From: Paucibacter sp. PLA-PC-4
GTDB taxonomy: Bacteria; Pseudomonadota; Gammaproteobacteria; Burkholderiales; Burkholderiaceae_C
Direction of reading: 5' to 3'
Length of the DNA: 64,000 bases
Assembly (NCBI RefSeq): GCF_026241155.1
Contig: NZ_JAPFGP010000007.1
Span: 186,001 to 250,000, forward strand
The notes below the pieces were generated by a model. It saw only the letters and a list, made by a program, of their open reading frames with translations, was not told the origin of the DNA and did no database searches. Both the position numbers and the translations under genes were made by a program. Every line of letters begins with the position of its first letter. The stretch's first letter is position 1. Positions 1-9,299 of the stretch are shown piece after piece.

Positions 1-1
1 T

Positions 2-259
2 GACGCCGCGACCTTGCTGGTGTTAGCTGAGCCGCTGCGCGCAGCCGGCTATAGCGTGGCCTTCAACGAGCCTTTCAAGGGAGTGACCCTGATCCAGCGC
101 TCCGGTAACCCGGCCGCGCACTGCCACTCGGTGCAGATCGAGATCAAGCGCTCGCTCTACATGGATGTGGCCAGCCATCAACCCAACGAAGGCTTTGCGC
201 GTGCCCAGACTGCGATCCAAACCATGCTGGCGGCGCTGGCGCGGCACATCAGCGCATAA
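2..259 (+). CDS. N-formylglutamate amidohydrolase, C-terminal part (cut by window edge)
   Basis: The reading frame is open from the first bases of the window, so only the last 85 or so residues are present and the start lies upstream. The fragment matches the C-terminal part of N-formylglutamate amidohydrolases: a PFKG motif, then HSVQIEI and the SLYMD segment, followed by a helical tail. The family releases formate from N-formyl-L-glutamate in histidine degradation. The stop overlaps the stop of the convergent LysR gene by 11 bases. No other hut gene is visible. Family assignment is fairly safe from these motifs; substrate is inferred. Confidence 0.75.
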   Translation, partial: DAATLLVLAEPLRAAGYSVAFNEPFKGVTLIQRSGNPAAHCHSVQIEIKRSLYMDVASHQPNEGFARAQTAIQTMLAALARHISA

Positions 260-1187
260 GCGGTATCTCGAGGGCCGGGTGCTCGCGCAGCGCCTCGCCC
301 AGATAGTCGATGAACAGCCGCAGCGGCGCCGGCATCTGGCGGCGCTCGCGCCAGCAGGCGAAGAACTCGAGCGGCTCGGCCACGGCCTGGGCATCGTCTT
401 CCGCCAAGAACAGCGGCAGCAGCAGGCCCCGGCGCAGAGGCTCCCTGGCGACGAAGCTGCCAAGCCGGGCGATGCCCATGCCGCCGATGGCCAGCGCGGC
501 CAGAGCGTCGATGTCGTTGGACAGGCAGCCTATCTTCAGCTCGGGCACGATGCGCTCGCCCTCGCGCGTGATGAATGCCCAGGGCAACAGCCGGCCGTCC
601 ACGGGCAGGCGAAAGCCCAGGCAGTCATGCTGCTGCAGCTGCTCTGGCCGCGTTGGCCGCCCGGCGCGCGCCAAGTAGTCGGGCGAGGCGCAGAACAGCA
701 TCGGCGCGGTTGCGATGCGCCGCGCGATCAGCCCCGGCTCCAGCTGGGCCCGGAAGCGGATGCTGAGATCAAACTCCTCGCGCACATGGTCGACGCTGCG
801 GTCGGCCAGCGTCAGTTCCAGGTGGATGCGCGGATGCGTGCGCGCAAAGGCAGGCAGCAGCGGCGCGATCAGGTGCCGGCCGAAGGCCACCGAGGCGGCG
901 ATGCGCAGCCTCCCGCGCGGCTCGCCGCTGAACGCAGTGACATCGGCTCGCGCTTGCTCCAGCTGCGCCTGCAGATCGCGCACGCGCTCGAAATAGAGCT
1001 CGCCGGCCTCGGTCAGCGCCAGTGCCCGCGTGCTGCGGGTCAGCAGCCGCGTGCCCAACGAGGCCTCCAGCCTGGCGATGGCCTGGCCGGCCGAGGCCGG
1101 CGTGATGCCCAACTGCCGGGCGCTGGCGGCGATGCTGCCGGCCTCCACGGCCTTCACGAAGGCGGCAATACCGCTGAGGGTGTCCAT
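249..1187 (-). CDS. LysR-family transcriptional regulator
   Basis: This 312-residue protein has the full LysR layout. A winged helix-turn-helix occupies about residues 1-60 (FVKAVEAGSIAASARQLGIT, then ASAGQAIARLEASLGTRLL), followed by a linker helix and an effector domain from about residue 90. The length is normal. It reads away from the small DUF2798 gene at 1336 across a 148-base gap, a common arrangement for a regulator and its target. The effector is not predictable. An inverted repeat at 1231-1247 could be its operator. Confidence 0.9.
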   Translation of the reverse strand: MDTLSGIAAFVKAVEAGSIAASARQLGITPASAGQAIARLEASLGTRLLTRSTRALALTEAGELYFERVRDLQAQLEQARADVTAFSGEPRGRLRIAASVAFGRHLIAPLLPAFARTHPRIHLELTLADRSVDHVREEFDLSIRFRAQLEPGLIARRIATAPMLFCASPDYLARAGRPTRPEQLQQHDCLGFRLPVDGRLLPWAFITREGERIVPELKIGCLSNDIDALAALAIGGMGIARLGSFVAREPLRRGLLLPLFLAEDDAQAVAEPLEFFACWRERRQMPAPLRLFIDYLGEALREHPALEIPLMR

Positions 1188-1230
1188 GCGCCAGATTATG
1201 TTGGATTGTGGCGATTGGATTGAGTTGATT

Positions 1231-1247
1231 CGATGTTTTTGGCATCG
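1231..1247. promoter_or_regulatory. candidate LysR operator
   Basis: CGATG and CATCG form an inverted repeat separated by 7 bases in the gap between the divergent LysR and DUF2798 genes. Dyads of this size and position are typical LysR binding sites. No experimental support; short repeats can occur by chance. Confidence 0.35.
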
Positions 1248-1335
1248 AGTGAGGAGGGGGTAGACAGGCTTATCAGCCAGGCCCTGAGTGCCTACAGTGG
1301 CGTCTATCCCACTCCATCTTGCCCAGCAGACCGCT

Positions 1336-1599
1336 ATGAATCACCCCTCTTTGTCGCAAACCACGGCCGCACGCGGTCTGCCCAAGCGCTTCACGCCGGC
1401 CGTGTTCGCCTTCTATATGGCCGGCATCATGGCGATGTTGATGTGCCTGGTCATCGTCGGCGTCAACACCGGACTCGGCCCTGGCTATTTGAGCCGGGTG
1501 CTGGGCACTTACGCGCTGGCCTTTCCGGTGGCGTTTTGCTGCGTGATGCTGGTGCGTCCGCTGGTGCTGAGGCTGGTCGCCGCGACAGTATCCGACTGA
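1336..1599 (+). CDS. DUF2798 small membrane protein
   Basis: This is an 87-residue protein with two hydrophobic helices, about residues 22-45 and 55-78. The first contains FYMAGIMAMLMCLVIVGVN and the second has the ALAFPVAFCCVMLVRPLV segment typical of DUF2798 proteins. The ATG at 1336 is used because the upstream in-frame codons (from 1288) lack family character. It is divergent from the LysR regulator, which may control it. Function is unknown; the family is often annotated as an uncharacterised inner-membrane protein. Confidence 0.8.
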   Translation: MNHPSLSQTTAARGLPKRFTPAVFAFYMAGIMAMLMCLVIVGVNTGLGPGYLSRVLGTYALAFPVAFCCVMLVRPLVLRLVAATVSD

Positions 1600-1601
1600 G
1601 C

Positions 1602-3131
1602 TCAGCGGCGCTTCTTCGTACCACCGCCCAAGATGCTGCCCAGCACGCCGCGGATGATCTCTCGTCCGACAGTCGAGCCCATCGTACGCAGCGCCGACTT
1701 GGCGGCCGTCTCGGCCAGGCCCTCGCGGCGCCCGCCGCGCGGGCCGGTGGAGCCGAACAGCATGTCCTTGAGTCCGCCCATCAGGCCGCCGTCTTCGGCC
1801 GCGGGCGTCTGCCCGGCGGCCTTGCCCTGATTGGTGGTGTCATCGGCCATAGTCGCCTCGGTGCGGCCCTTGAGCTTCTCGTAGGCCGATTCGCGGTCCA
1901 CCAATTTTTCGTAGACGCCGGCCACCAGCGATCCTTTGATCAGCGCGGCGCGCTGTTCGGCCGTGATCGGCCCAATCTGGCTGCCCGGCGGCAGCACGAA
2001 GACGCGCTCGGTGATGCCGGGCCGACCCTTCTCGTCGAGCAGGCTGACCAGGGCCTCGCCGACGGCCAGCTCGGTGATGGCCGCGCCGATGTCCAGCCCT
2101 GGCTTGGGCCGCATCGTCTCGGCGGCCGACTTGACTGCCTTCTGGTCACGCGGCGTGAAGGCGCGTAAGGCATGCTGGACCCGGTTGCCCAGCTGGCCCA
2201 GCACCGTGTCCGGAATGTCCAGCGGGTTCTGGGTCACGAAGTAGACACCGACGCCTTTGGAGCGTACCAGGCGCACGACCAGCTCGATGCGCTCGACCAG
2301 CGCGTCCGGCGCCTCTTTGAACAGCAGATGCGCCTCGTCGAAGAAGAACACCAGCTTGGGTTTCTCCAGGTCGCCGACTTCGGGCAGGGTCTCGAACAGC
2401 TCGGACAGCATCCACAGGAGGAAGGTTGCGTACAGCCGCGGCGCGTTCATCAGCTTGTCGGCCGCCAGAATGTTGATCACGCCCTGGCCGGCCTCGGTCT
2501 GCATGAAGTCGGCGATATTGAGCATCGGTTCGCCGAAGAACTGGTCGCCGCCCTGGGCCTCGATCTGCAGCAGGCCGCGCTGGATCGCGCCGACGCTGGC
2601 GGCAGAGACATTGCCGTACTCGGTAGTGAACTGCGCGGCGTTGTCGCCAACATGCTGCAGCATCGCGCGCAAATCCTTCAGATCCAGCAGCAACAGGCCC
2701 GCATCGTCGGCGATCTTGAAGACCATCTGCAGCACGCCTTGCTGGGTCTCGTTGAGCGCTAGCATGCGGGCCAGCAGCAGTGGCCCCATGTCGGAGACGG
2801 TGGCGCGCACGGGATGGCCCTGCTCGCCGAATACATCCCACAAGGTGGTGGGGCAGGCAATCGGCGCGGGCGGCTCGATGCCGCGGTCCTTCAGCACGGC
2901 CAGCAGTTTCTCGCTGGCCTTGCCGGTCTGCGAGATGCCGGTCAGATCGCCCTTGACGTCTGCCATGAAGACCGGAACGCCGAGCTTGGAAAAGCTCTCG
3001 GCCAGCGACTGCAGGCTGATGGTCTTGCCGGTGCCGGTGGCGCCGGTGATCAGGCCGTGGCGGTTCGCCAGCGCGGGCAAAAGCTGGCACTCGGTGGCCG
3101 CGTTGCGAGCCAGCAGAATCGGGTCGGCCAT
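1602..3131 (-). CDS. HerA-like helicase/ATPase (DUF853 family)
   Basis: This 509-residue protein carries a Walker A motif, GATGTGKT, near residue 30, and a Walker B with [10 protein letters not shown] near residue 245. The C-terminal region is glycine- and basic-rich ([12 protein letters not shown], ending GGGTKKRR). These are features of the DUF853/YjgR branch of FtsK-HerA ATPases. The ATG at 3131 begins [10 protein letters not shown], the conserved start; longer upstream frames run into the yebC promoter region. It reads away from yebC. Its cellular role is not settled; no NurA-type nuclease partner lies beside it. Confidence 0.85.
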   Translation of the reverse strand: MADPILLARNAATECQLLPALANRHGLITGATGTGKTISLQSLAESFSKLGVPVFMADVKGDLTGISQTGKASEKLLAVLKDRGIEPPAPIACPTTLWDVFGEQGHPVRATVSDMGPLLLARMLALNETQQGVLQMVFKIADDAGLLLLDLKDLRAMLQHVGDNAAQFTTEYGNVSAASVGAIQRGLLQIEAQGGDQFFGEPMLNIADFMQTEAGQGVINILAADKLMNAPRLYATFLLWMLSELFETLPEVGDLEKPKLVFFFDEAHLLFKEAPDALVERIELVVRLVRSKGVGVYFVTQNPLDIPDTVLGQLGNRVQHALRAFTPRDQKAVKSAAETMRPKPGLDIGAAITELAVGEALVSLLDEKGRPGITERVFVLPPGSQIGPITAEQRAALIKGSLVAGVYEKLVDRESAYEKLKGRTEATMADDTTNQGKAAGQTPAAEDGGLMGGLKDMLFGSTGPRGGRREGLAETAAKSALRTMGSTVGREIIRGVLGSILGGGTKKRR

Positions 3132-3241
3132 TGGGGTTCTCCAGGAGATATGGTGGCGGCGGCTAAAATCGCAGTCTATCCAACAAAACATGGAGCCGCC
3201 CCCGGCATGCGAAGGGGTGCGCTCGCCAGGAGAAGCAGGCA

Positions 3242-3970
3242 ATGGCAGGGCATTCCAAATGGGCCAATATTCAGCACCGCAAAGGTCGTCAGGACGAGAA
3301 GCGCGGCAAGATCTGGACCCGCATCATCCGTGAAATCACCGTCGCTGCCCGTCAGGGCGGCGGTGATGTCAAGGAGAACCCGCGCCTGCGCCTGGCCGTC
3401 GACAAGGCCAAGGCGGCGAACATGCCGGCCGACCGCATCAAGTACAACATCGACAAGGCCTCGGGCGCCCTCGAAGGCATCAACTACGAGGAAATCCGCT
3501 ACGAAGGCTATGGCTTCGGCGGCGCGGCCATCATCATCGACACGATGACCGACAACCGGGTCCGTACCGTCGCCGAGGTGCGTCACGCCTTCAGCAAGTA
3601 CGGCGGCAGTATGGGCACCGAGGGCGCGGTGGCCTTCCAGTTCAAGCACTGCGGTCAGCTGATCTTCGCGCCAGGCAGCTCAGAGGACAAGATCATGGAG
3701 GTCGCGCTGGAAGCCGGCGCCGACGATGTGATCACCGACGACGACGGTGCCATCGAGGTGCTGACCCCGGCGCCGGCCTTCGAGGCTGTCAAGAACGCGC
3801 TGGAGGCCGCCGGCCTGAACCCCGAGGTGGCCGAGGTGACGATGCGGCCAGACAATACGATTGAACTGACCGGCGAGGACGCCGAACGCATGCAAAAACT
3901 GCTGGATGTACTGGAAGACCTGGACGATGTCCAGGACGTGTTCCACAACGCGAGCATCGAGGCCGCATGA
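3242..3970 (+). CDS. yebC: YebC/PmpR-family protein
   Basis: This 242-residue protein opens with the conserved [18 protein letters not shown] and continues with the family's [18 protein letters not shown] segment. YebC-like proteins are described either as DNA-binding regulators or as translation factors relieving ribosome stalling; the sequence does not decide which. An AGGAG lies 10 bases before the ATG. Its last codons overlap the start of purD by 4 bases (ATGA), so the two are very likely cotranscribed and translationally coupled. Confidence 0.95.
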   Translation: MAGHSKWANIQHRKGRQDEKRGKIWTRIIREITVAARQGGGDVKENPRLRLAVDKAKAANMPADRIKYNIDKASGALEGINYEEIRYEGYGFGGAAIIIDTMTDNRVRTVAEVRHAFSKYGGSMGTEGAVAFQFKHCGQLIFAPGSSEDKIMEVALEAGADDVITDDDGAIEVLTPAPAFEAVKNALEAAGLNPEVAEVTMRPDNTIELTGEDAERMQKLLDVLEDLDDVQDVFHNASIEAA

Positions 3971-5247
3971 AAGTCCTCGTGCTTGGCAACGGCGGCCGTG
4001 AACATGCCTTGGCCTGGAAGCTGGCCCAGGGTGAGCGGGTCAGCCAGGTCTTTGTCGCCCCGGGCAATGGCGGCACGGCCCGCGACCCGCTGCTCAAGAA
4101 CATCCCCATCACCGACATCAAAGCGCTGGCTGACTTCGCCGAGGCCGAGAAGATCGCGCTGACCGTGGTGGGCCCCGAGGCTTATTTGGCTGCTGGCGTC
4201 GTTGATGAGTTCCGTGCTCGCGGCCTGCGCATCTTTGGCCCGACCAAGGCGGCCGCGCAGCTGGAGAGCTCCAAGGCCTTCGCCAAGGACTTCATGAAGC
4301 GCCACGGTATTCCGACGGCGGCCTATGAGGTCTTCAGCGAAGCCGCCGCCGCCCATGCCTATGTGGACGCGCAAGGTGCGCCCATTGTCATCAAGGCCGA
4401 TGGCCTGGCGGCCGGCAAGGGCGTGGTCGTGGCGATGACACTGGAGCAGGCGCACGAGGCGATCGACTGGATTCTGGCTGACAACAAGCTGGGCGTTGTG
4501 CACAACGATGGCGGCGCGCGCGTCGTCATCGAGCAGTTCTTGAGCGGCGAGGAAGCCAGCTTCATCGTGCTTTGCGATGGCAAGAACGTCGTCTCGCTGG
4601 CCACCAGTCAGGACCACAAGCGCTTGCTTGACGGCGATGAAGGCCCCAACACCGGCGGCATGGGCGCCTACTCGCCTGCCCCGGTGGTGACGCCCAATGT
4701 GCATGCCAAGGCGATGCACGAGATCATCATGCCCACCATCCAGGGCATGGCCCGCGACGGCATCCCCTTCACCGGCTTCCTCTACGCCGGGCTGATGATC
4801 GACGAGCAGGGCCAGCCGCGCACGGTCGAGTTCAACACCCGCATGGGCGACCCGGAGACGCAGCCCATCATGATGCGGCTCAAGAGCGATCTTCTGGAAG
4901 TTCTGCTGCAGGCCACCGACGGCACGCTGGACCAGGTCGAGCTGCAGTGGGACCGCCGCGTGGCGCTGGGCGTGGTGATGGCCGCCCATGGCTATCCGCT
5001 ATCGCCACGCAAGGGCGATGCGATCACGGGACTGCCATCCGACTCGGAAGATGCGATGGTCTTCCACGCCGGTACGGCCGAGGTCGACGGCCAGCTGCAG
5101 ACCTCGGGCGGCCGCGTGCTGTGCGTGACGGCTTTGGGCGAGTCCGTGCGCAAGGCGCAGCAACTGGCCTATGACAGCCTGGTCAACATCCAGTTCGAAG
5201 GCAAGCAGTTCCGCCGCGACATCGGCCACCGGGCGGTGAAGCGTTGA
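3967..5247 (+). CDS. purD: Phosphoribosylamine-glycine ligase
   Basis: PurD ligates glycine to 5-phosphoribosylamine using ATP, the second step of purine synthesis. The 426-residue length is standard. The N-terminal dinucleotide-type motif [17 protein letters not shown], the ATP-grasp segment ([14 protein letters not shown], about residues 138-151) and the [15 protein letters not shown] and [12 protein letters not shown] motifs are all present. It overlaps yebC by 4 bases upstream and the acyltransferase gene by 4 bases downstream. Confidence 0.98.
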   Translation: MKVLVLGNGGREHALAWKLAQGERVSQVFVAPGNGGTARDPLLKNIPITDIKALADFAEAEKIALTVVGPEAYLAAGVVDEFRARGLRIFGPTKAAAQLESSKAFAKDFMKRHGIPTAAYEVFSEAAAAHAYVDAQGAPIVIKADGLAAGKGVVVAMTLEQAHEAIDWILADNKLGVVHNDGGARVVIEQFLSGEEASFIVLCDGKNVVSLATSQDHKRLLDGDEGPNTGGMGAYSPAPVVTPNVHAKAMHEIIMPTIQGMARDGIPFTGFLYAGLMIDEQGQPRTVEFNTRMGDPETQPIMMRLKSDLLEVLLQATDGTLDQVELQWDRRVALGVVMAAHGYPLSPRKGDAITGLPSDSEDAMVFHAGTAEVDGQLQTSGGRVLCVTALGESVRKAQQLAYDSLVNIQFEGKQFRRDIGHRAVKR

Positions 5248-5876
5248 GCGCGAGCTATCCCGTCGGGCCGCAAGCCATCTCCGGCGCGATGCCGGTGCAG
5301 CCGCGAGGCCATGCGTTGGCACGCTCGCTGCTGCGTCTGGCCGGCTGGCGCTTGCTGTTCCACGGGCTGCCTGGGCCGCAGGGCGTGATTCTGGTCTACC
5401 CGCACACATCGAACTGGGACTTTGTGCTGGGCCTGATGTCTAAATGGGCGCTGGGGTTGGAGCTGCGGTTTTGGGTCAAGAACAGCTTGTTCGACCTCCC
5501 CTTGTTCGGCCGTTGGCTGCACTGGCTGGGTGGCGTTGCGGTGGAGCGGCGCAGCAAGCAAGGCCTGGTCGGCGGCACAGTGGCGCAGCTGCAGGCGGCG
5601 CGTGATCAGGGTCGCAGCTTCTGGCTGGCCGCTGCGCCCGAGGGCACGCGCTCGCTGAGCGCCGGCTGGCGCTCCGGCGCCTATCAGGTGGCGGTGCAGG
5701 CTGGCGTGCCGGTGGGCCTGGCCTATTTCGATTTCGCCAGCAAGACTGTGGGCCTGACCCAGTTCGTGCGACTCAGTGGCAATGCCGAGGCGGATTTTGC
5801 GCTGATGGCGCAGTATCTGGACGGTAAACGTGGCAAACGGCCCGAGCTGGCCAGTCCGGTGAGGCTAAATCAATGA
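5244..5876 (+). CDS. 1-acyl-glycerol-phosphate acyltransferase family protein (PlsC-like)
   Basis: This protein of 210 residues has the two signature motifs of the glycerolipid acyltransferase fold: HTSNWD (HX4D) at about residue 53 and PEGTRS at about residue 132. The start shown is a TTG that overlaps the purD stop; an in-frame ATG at 5289 ([10 protein letters not shown]) is an alternative, and the first 15 residues have no clear family match. The protein is small for this family and has one hydrophobic stretch around the HX4D motif. Substrate unknown. Confidence 0.8.
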   Translation: MSASYPVGPQAISGAMPVQPRGHALARSLLRLAGWRLLFHGLPGPQGVILVYPHTSNWDFVLGLMSKWALGLELRFWVKNSLFDLPLFGRWLHWLGGVAVERRSKQGLVGGTVAQLQAARDQGRSFWLAAAPEGTRSLSAGWRSGAYQVAVQAGVPVGLAYFDFASKTVGLTQFVRLSGNAEADFALMAQYLDGKRGKRPELASPVRLNQ

Positions 5877-6811
5877 TGAATACCTTGGCGGTCCGCGAGT
5901 ATTTGCTGGGTCTGCAGCAGAGCATCGTCTCCACCTTCGAGGCTGCCGACGGCCAGCCCTTTCTCAGCGACGGCTGGGAGCGCGAGCCCGGCGGCCGGCT
6001 GGAGGGCGATGGACTGACTCAGTTGATCGAGAACGGCGCGCTGCTGGAGCGCGGTGGCTGTAATTTCTCGCATGTGCGGGGTCGGGTCTTGCCGCCCTCC
6101 GCCACCCAGCACCGGCCCGAGCTGGCCGGCTCGCCCTTCGAGGCCATGGGCGTCTCGCTGGTGATGCACCCGCACAACCCCTTTGTGCCGACCGTGCACA
6201 TGAATGTGCGCATGTTCGCTGCGCTGCCGGCGGATCGTGCGCCGGTGGTCTGGTTCGGCGGCGGCATGGACCTGACGCCTTACTACGGCTTCGAGCGCGA
6301 CGCGCAGCATTTTCACCGCACTTGCGAGGCGGCTCTGAAGCCGCATGGCGAGCAGCTCTATCCGCGGTTCAAGACCTGGTGCGACGAGTACTTTTTCCTG
6401 AAGCACCGCAACGAGCCGCGGGGTATCGGCGGCATCTTCTTTGATGATTATGCGGACGGCGGTTTCGAGGCCGCATTCGAGATGTTGCGCTCGGTGGGGG
6501 ATGCCTTCCTGCCGGCCTATATGCCCATCGTCGAACGCCGCCAGGGCTTGCCATACACAGAGCGCGAACGCGAATTCCAGGCCTACCGGCGCGGCCGCTA
6601 TGTCGAGTTCAACCTGGTCTTCGACCGCGGCACCTTGTTCGGCCTGCAGTCGGGTGGGCGCACCGAGTCGATCCTGATGTCGATGCCGCCCATCGTCAAA
6701 TGGCGCTATCAGTACGCGCCCGAGCCCGGGACGCTGGAGGCCAAGCTGTACACGGACTTCCTGCGTCCGCGCGACTGGGCCCATGAGCAGGCCGGGCATC
6801 TATGGCTTTGA
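5873..6811 (+). CDS. hemF: Oxygen-dependent coproporphyrinogen III oxidase
   Basis: HemF decarboxylates coproporphyrinogen III to protoporphyrinogen IX using oxygen, in haem synthesis. The 312-residue protein contains the family signatures [48 protein letters not shown] and the C-terminal [19 protein letters not shown] block. Start ATG at 5873 overlaps the previous stop by 4 bases; the 3' end overlaps nadD by 10 bases. Its use implies aerobic growth. Confidence 0.98.
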   Translation: MMNTLAVREYLLGLQQSIVSTFEAADGQPFLSDGWEREPGGRLEGDGLTQLIENGALLERGGCNFSHVRGRVLPPSATQHRPELAGSPFEAMGVSLVMHPHNPFVPTVHMNVRMFAALPADRAPVVWFGGGMDLTPYYGFERDAQHFHRTCEAALKPHGEQLYPRFKTWCDEYFFLKHRNEPRGIGGIFFDDYADGGFEAAFEMLRSVGDAFLPAYMPIVERRQGLPYTEREREFQAYRRGRYVEFNLVFDRGTLFGLQSGGRTESILMSMPPIVKWRYQYAPEPGTLEAKLYTDFLRPRDWAHEQAGHLWL

Positions 6812-7428
6812 AGACCGGGCTGTTCGGCGGCAGCTTCGACCCGGTCCATCTGGCCCATTTGAGTCTGGCGCGCTGCGCGCTAGAGCAATTGGGCCTGGAC
6901 CAGTTGCTGTGGCTGCCGGCCGGCCGGCCCTGGCAGAAATTGCAGCTCGGGACGGGCCGGGGCTTGGCTTCTCCAGAGCATCGGCGTGCGATGGTGGCAC
7001 TGATGGTCGCTAGCGAGCCTCGCTTTGTGGTCGACGACAGCGAGCTGGAGCGTGACGGCGCCAGTTACACGATAGACACGGTGCGCGCGCGGCTTGCGGC
7101 CCAACCCGATGAGCAGCTGTTCCTGCTGATCGGCCAGGACCAGTATGCGCGCTTGCACACCTGGCGCGAGTGGCGCGAGCTGCTGGGTCTGGTCACCCTG
7201 GCGGTGGCGGCGCGCGACGGCCAGGCCATCCAGGCCTCGGCCGAGCTGCAGGGCCAGCCGCACCGGATGCTGAGGCTGGCGATGCCGGCCATGGCTTATT
7301 CATCAACCCAAGTGCGCGACATGGCGTCGCGTGGCGAGGACATACGCCCCATGGTGGGCGAGGCGGTAGCGGGTTATATTGCCCTCCATCGTCTTTACGA
7401 GGCTGCGGCCCAAAGAAGCGAGAACTGA
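6802..7428 (+). CDS. nadD: Nicotinate-nucleotide adenylyltransferase
   Basis: NadD adenylates nicotinate mononucleotide in NAD synthesis; nadA and nadB are also in this window. The 208-residue protein has the nucleotidylyltransferase motif [12 protein letters not shown] at its start and the C-terminal [16 protein letters not shown] variant of the SSTxxR signature. It is the first gene of a conserved block with rsfS, rlmH, maf and rng. Confidence 0.96.
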   Translation: MALKTGLFGGSFDPVHLAHLSLARCALEQLGLDQLLWLPAGRPWQKLQLGTGRGLASPEHRRAMVALMVASEPRFVVDDSELERDGASYTIDTVRARLAAQPDEQLFLLIGQDQYARLHTWREWRELLGLVTLAVAARDGQAIQASAELQGQPHRMLRLAMPAMAYSSTQVRDMASRGEDIRPMVGEAVAGYIALHRLYEAAAQRSEN

Positions 7429-8139
7429 ATGGACATTCGTAAACTGCAACGTGCCATCGTCGATGGTCTGGAAGACGTGAAGGCCCAGAACATCGTGGTC
7501 TTCAATACCGAGCATTTGTCGCCGTTGTTCGAGCGCGTGATCATCGCCTCGGGCACCAGCAACCGCCAGACCAAGGCCCTCGCGTCCAGCGTGCGCGTGA
7601 CGGTCAAGGAACGCGGCATGGACGTCATGCGCATGGAAGGCGAGGAGAACGGCGAGTGGATCATCGTCGACTGCGGCGCCGCCGTCGTCCACGTGATGCA
7701 GCCCGCGATTCGCGACTACTATCACCTTGAAGAGATTTGGGGCGACAAGCCGGTCAAGCTCAAGCTCGGCGATAGCGAGACCAAGCTGGTCAAGGCCTCA
7801 GAAGACGAGGCGCCGACCAAGAAGCCGGCCGCGAAGAAGACGTCCGCCAAGGCTGCGCCTGCGGCTGTTAAGAAGCCTGCCGCGAAGAAGACATCGGCCA
7901 CCGCCAAGCCCGCTGCGAAGCCTGCAGCCAAGAAGGCTGTGCCTGCGAAGAAGGGTGTGACTCGCACTGTTGGCGTGAAGACGGCGCCCGCCAAGGCCCC
8001 GGCCGTCAAGACCATCAAGGTCGGCACGCCCAAGCCTGCCGCAAAGAAGACCGCCGCGAAGCCAGCTGCCCGTCCGGCAGCTAAGAAGGCAGCTCCGGTG
8101 AAAACTGCGGCCAAGAAGGTCGCCCGCAAGAGCGCCTGA
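7429..8139 (+). CDS. rsfS: Ribosomal silencing factor RsfS with long Lys/Ala/Pro-rich tail
   Basis: RsfS binds ribosomal protein uL14 and blocks subunit joining when nutrients are short. Residues 1 to about 110 form the RsfS domain ([50 protein letters not shown] and the [12 protein letters not shown] end). Normal RsfS stops near there. Here it continues for about 120 residues of PAAKK, TSAK and KPAAKK repeats, like the tails of AlgP or bacterial histone H1 proteins. The tail stays in frame up to a stop that shares a base with the rlmH start. Confidence 0.95.
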   Translation: MDIRKLQRAIVDGLEDVKAQNIVVFNTEHLSPLFERVIIASGTSNRQTKALASSVRVTVKERGMDVMRMEGEENGEWIIVDCGAAVVHVMQPAIRDYYHLEEIWGDKPVKLKLGDSETKLVKASEDEAPTKKPAAKKTSAKAAPAAVKKPAAKKTSATAKPAAKPAAKKAVPAKKGVTRTVGVKTAPAKAPAVKTIKVGTPKPAAKKTAAKPAARPAAKKAAPVKTAAKKVARKSA

Positions 8140-8609
8140 TGCGGCTGCTGCTGGTGGCCGTAGGCCAGCGCCAGCCGGCCTGGGCCGACACGGCCTATGA
8201 AGACTTCGCCAAGCGCTTTCCGCCCGAGATGCGCCTGGAACTGAAGGCCGTCAAGGCTGAGCCGCGCACGGCCGGCAAGAGCACCGAACAGCTGATGGCG
8301 GCCGAAGCCCAGCGATTGGAGGCCGCGCTGCCCAAGAGCGTGCGCCGCGTCATCCTCGATGAGCGTGGCGATCGTGTCACGACCGTGCAACTCGCTCAGC
8401 GTCTGGAGCGCTGGAAGGGTGACGGCCGCGATGTGGCCATCTTCATCGGTGGTCCCGACGGCCTGGATCCGGCGCTGAAGGCCACGGCCGACGAGACGCT
8501 GCGCCTGTCCGACCTGACGCTGCCGCATGCTTTTGTGCGGGTGCTGCTGGCCGAAGCGCTGTACCGCGCCTGGTCGGTCATGGCCGGCCATCCCTATCAC
8601 CGCGAGTGA
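8139..8609 (+). CDS. rlmH: 23S rRNA (pseudouridine-1915-N3) methyltransferase
   Basis: RlmH methylates pseudouridine 1915 in helix 69 of 23S rRNA. The 156-residue SPOUT protein has FIGGPDGLD and the near-invariant C-terminal block [19 protein letters not shown] ending in AGHPYHRE. The ATG overlaps the rsfS stop by one base, so the two genes, both acting on the ribosome, are tightly coupled. Confidence 0.98.
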   Translation: MRLLLVAVGQRQPAWADTAYEDFAKRFPPEMRLELKAVKAEPRTAGKSTEQLMAAEAQRLEAALPKSVRRVILDERGDRVTTVQLAQRLERWKGDGRDVAIFIGGPDGLDPALKATADETLRLSDLTLPHAFVRVLLAEALYRAWSVMAGHPYHRE

Positions 8610-8619
8610 GCGCGCCCCG

Positions 8620-9216
8620 ATGATTTATCTCGCTTCGCAAAGTCCGCGCCGCCGACAGTTGCTCGATCAGCTGGGCGTGGCCCATGAGCTGCTGCTGCCT
8701 GGCGCCGACGAGGATGCTGAGGCGCTGGAGGCCGAACAGGCCGGCGAGCTGCCCGAGGCCTACGTACGGCGCGCGACGCAGAACAAGCTCAATGCGGCGG
8801 TGCTGCGGCGCGCGGCACGCGGCCTGCCCGCAGCACCCATCCTGTGCTCGGACACCACCGTGGCGCTGGGCACGGCCATCCTCGGCAAGCCGGCCGACGC
8901 CGAGATGGCGCTGGCCATGCTCAAGCGCTTGTCCGGCCACACGCACCGCGTGCTGACTGCGGTGGCGCTGGCCTGGGGCGAGGGTCGGCAGGCGCTGAGT
9001 GTCAGTGTTTCCCACGTGCGTTTTGCCGACGTGCCCGACGCCCAGCTGCGGCGCTATGTGGCCAGCGGCGAGCCGATGGGCAAGGCTGGGGCCTATGCGA
9101 TCCAGAGTCAGATCGCCGGATGGATCGAACACATCGACGGTTCATATTCAGGCATCATGGGCCTGCCCTTGTTCGAGACCGCCCAGCTCTTGCGCGGCGC
9201 CGGTTTCGAGCTCTGA
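8620..9216 (+). CDS. maf: Maf-family nucleoside triphosphate pyrophosphatase
   Basis: This 198-residue protein starts with the Maf signature IYLASQSPRRRQLLDQLG and includes CSDTTVALG, ILGKPAD, KAGAYAIQ and the GSYSGIMGLPLFET block. Members hydrolyse dTTP, UTP or modified nucleotides. The subtype (YhdE-like for dTTP/UTP or YceF-like) cannot be fixed here. ATG at 8620 lies 10 bases after rlmH, inside the nadD-rng block. Confidence 0.93.
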   Translation: MIYLASQSPRRRQLLDQLGVAHELLLPGADEDAEALEAEQAGELPEAYVRRATQNKLNAAVLRRAARGLPAAPILCSDTTVALGTAILGKPADAEMALAMLKRLSGHTHRVLTAVALAWGEGRQALSVSVSHVRFADVPDAQLRRYVASGEPMGKAGAYAIQSQIAGWIEHIDGSYSGIMGLPLFETAQLLRGAGFEL

Positions 9217-9299
9217 GGACTGAGTCTTGTCGACAGGCCGCGCGCCTGCCGACAGTGCTTGACCGGGGACAGAGAATCCCGGTTATGGAGACACAAGCT

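Noticed and set aside
8844-9299. Upstream extension of the rng frame through the maf gene
   Set aside because: The extension is out of frame with maf and has no family similarity. RNase G starts at MEDILINW (9300) with its own GGAG.
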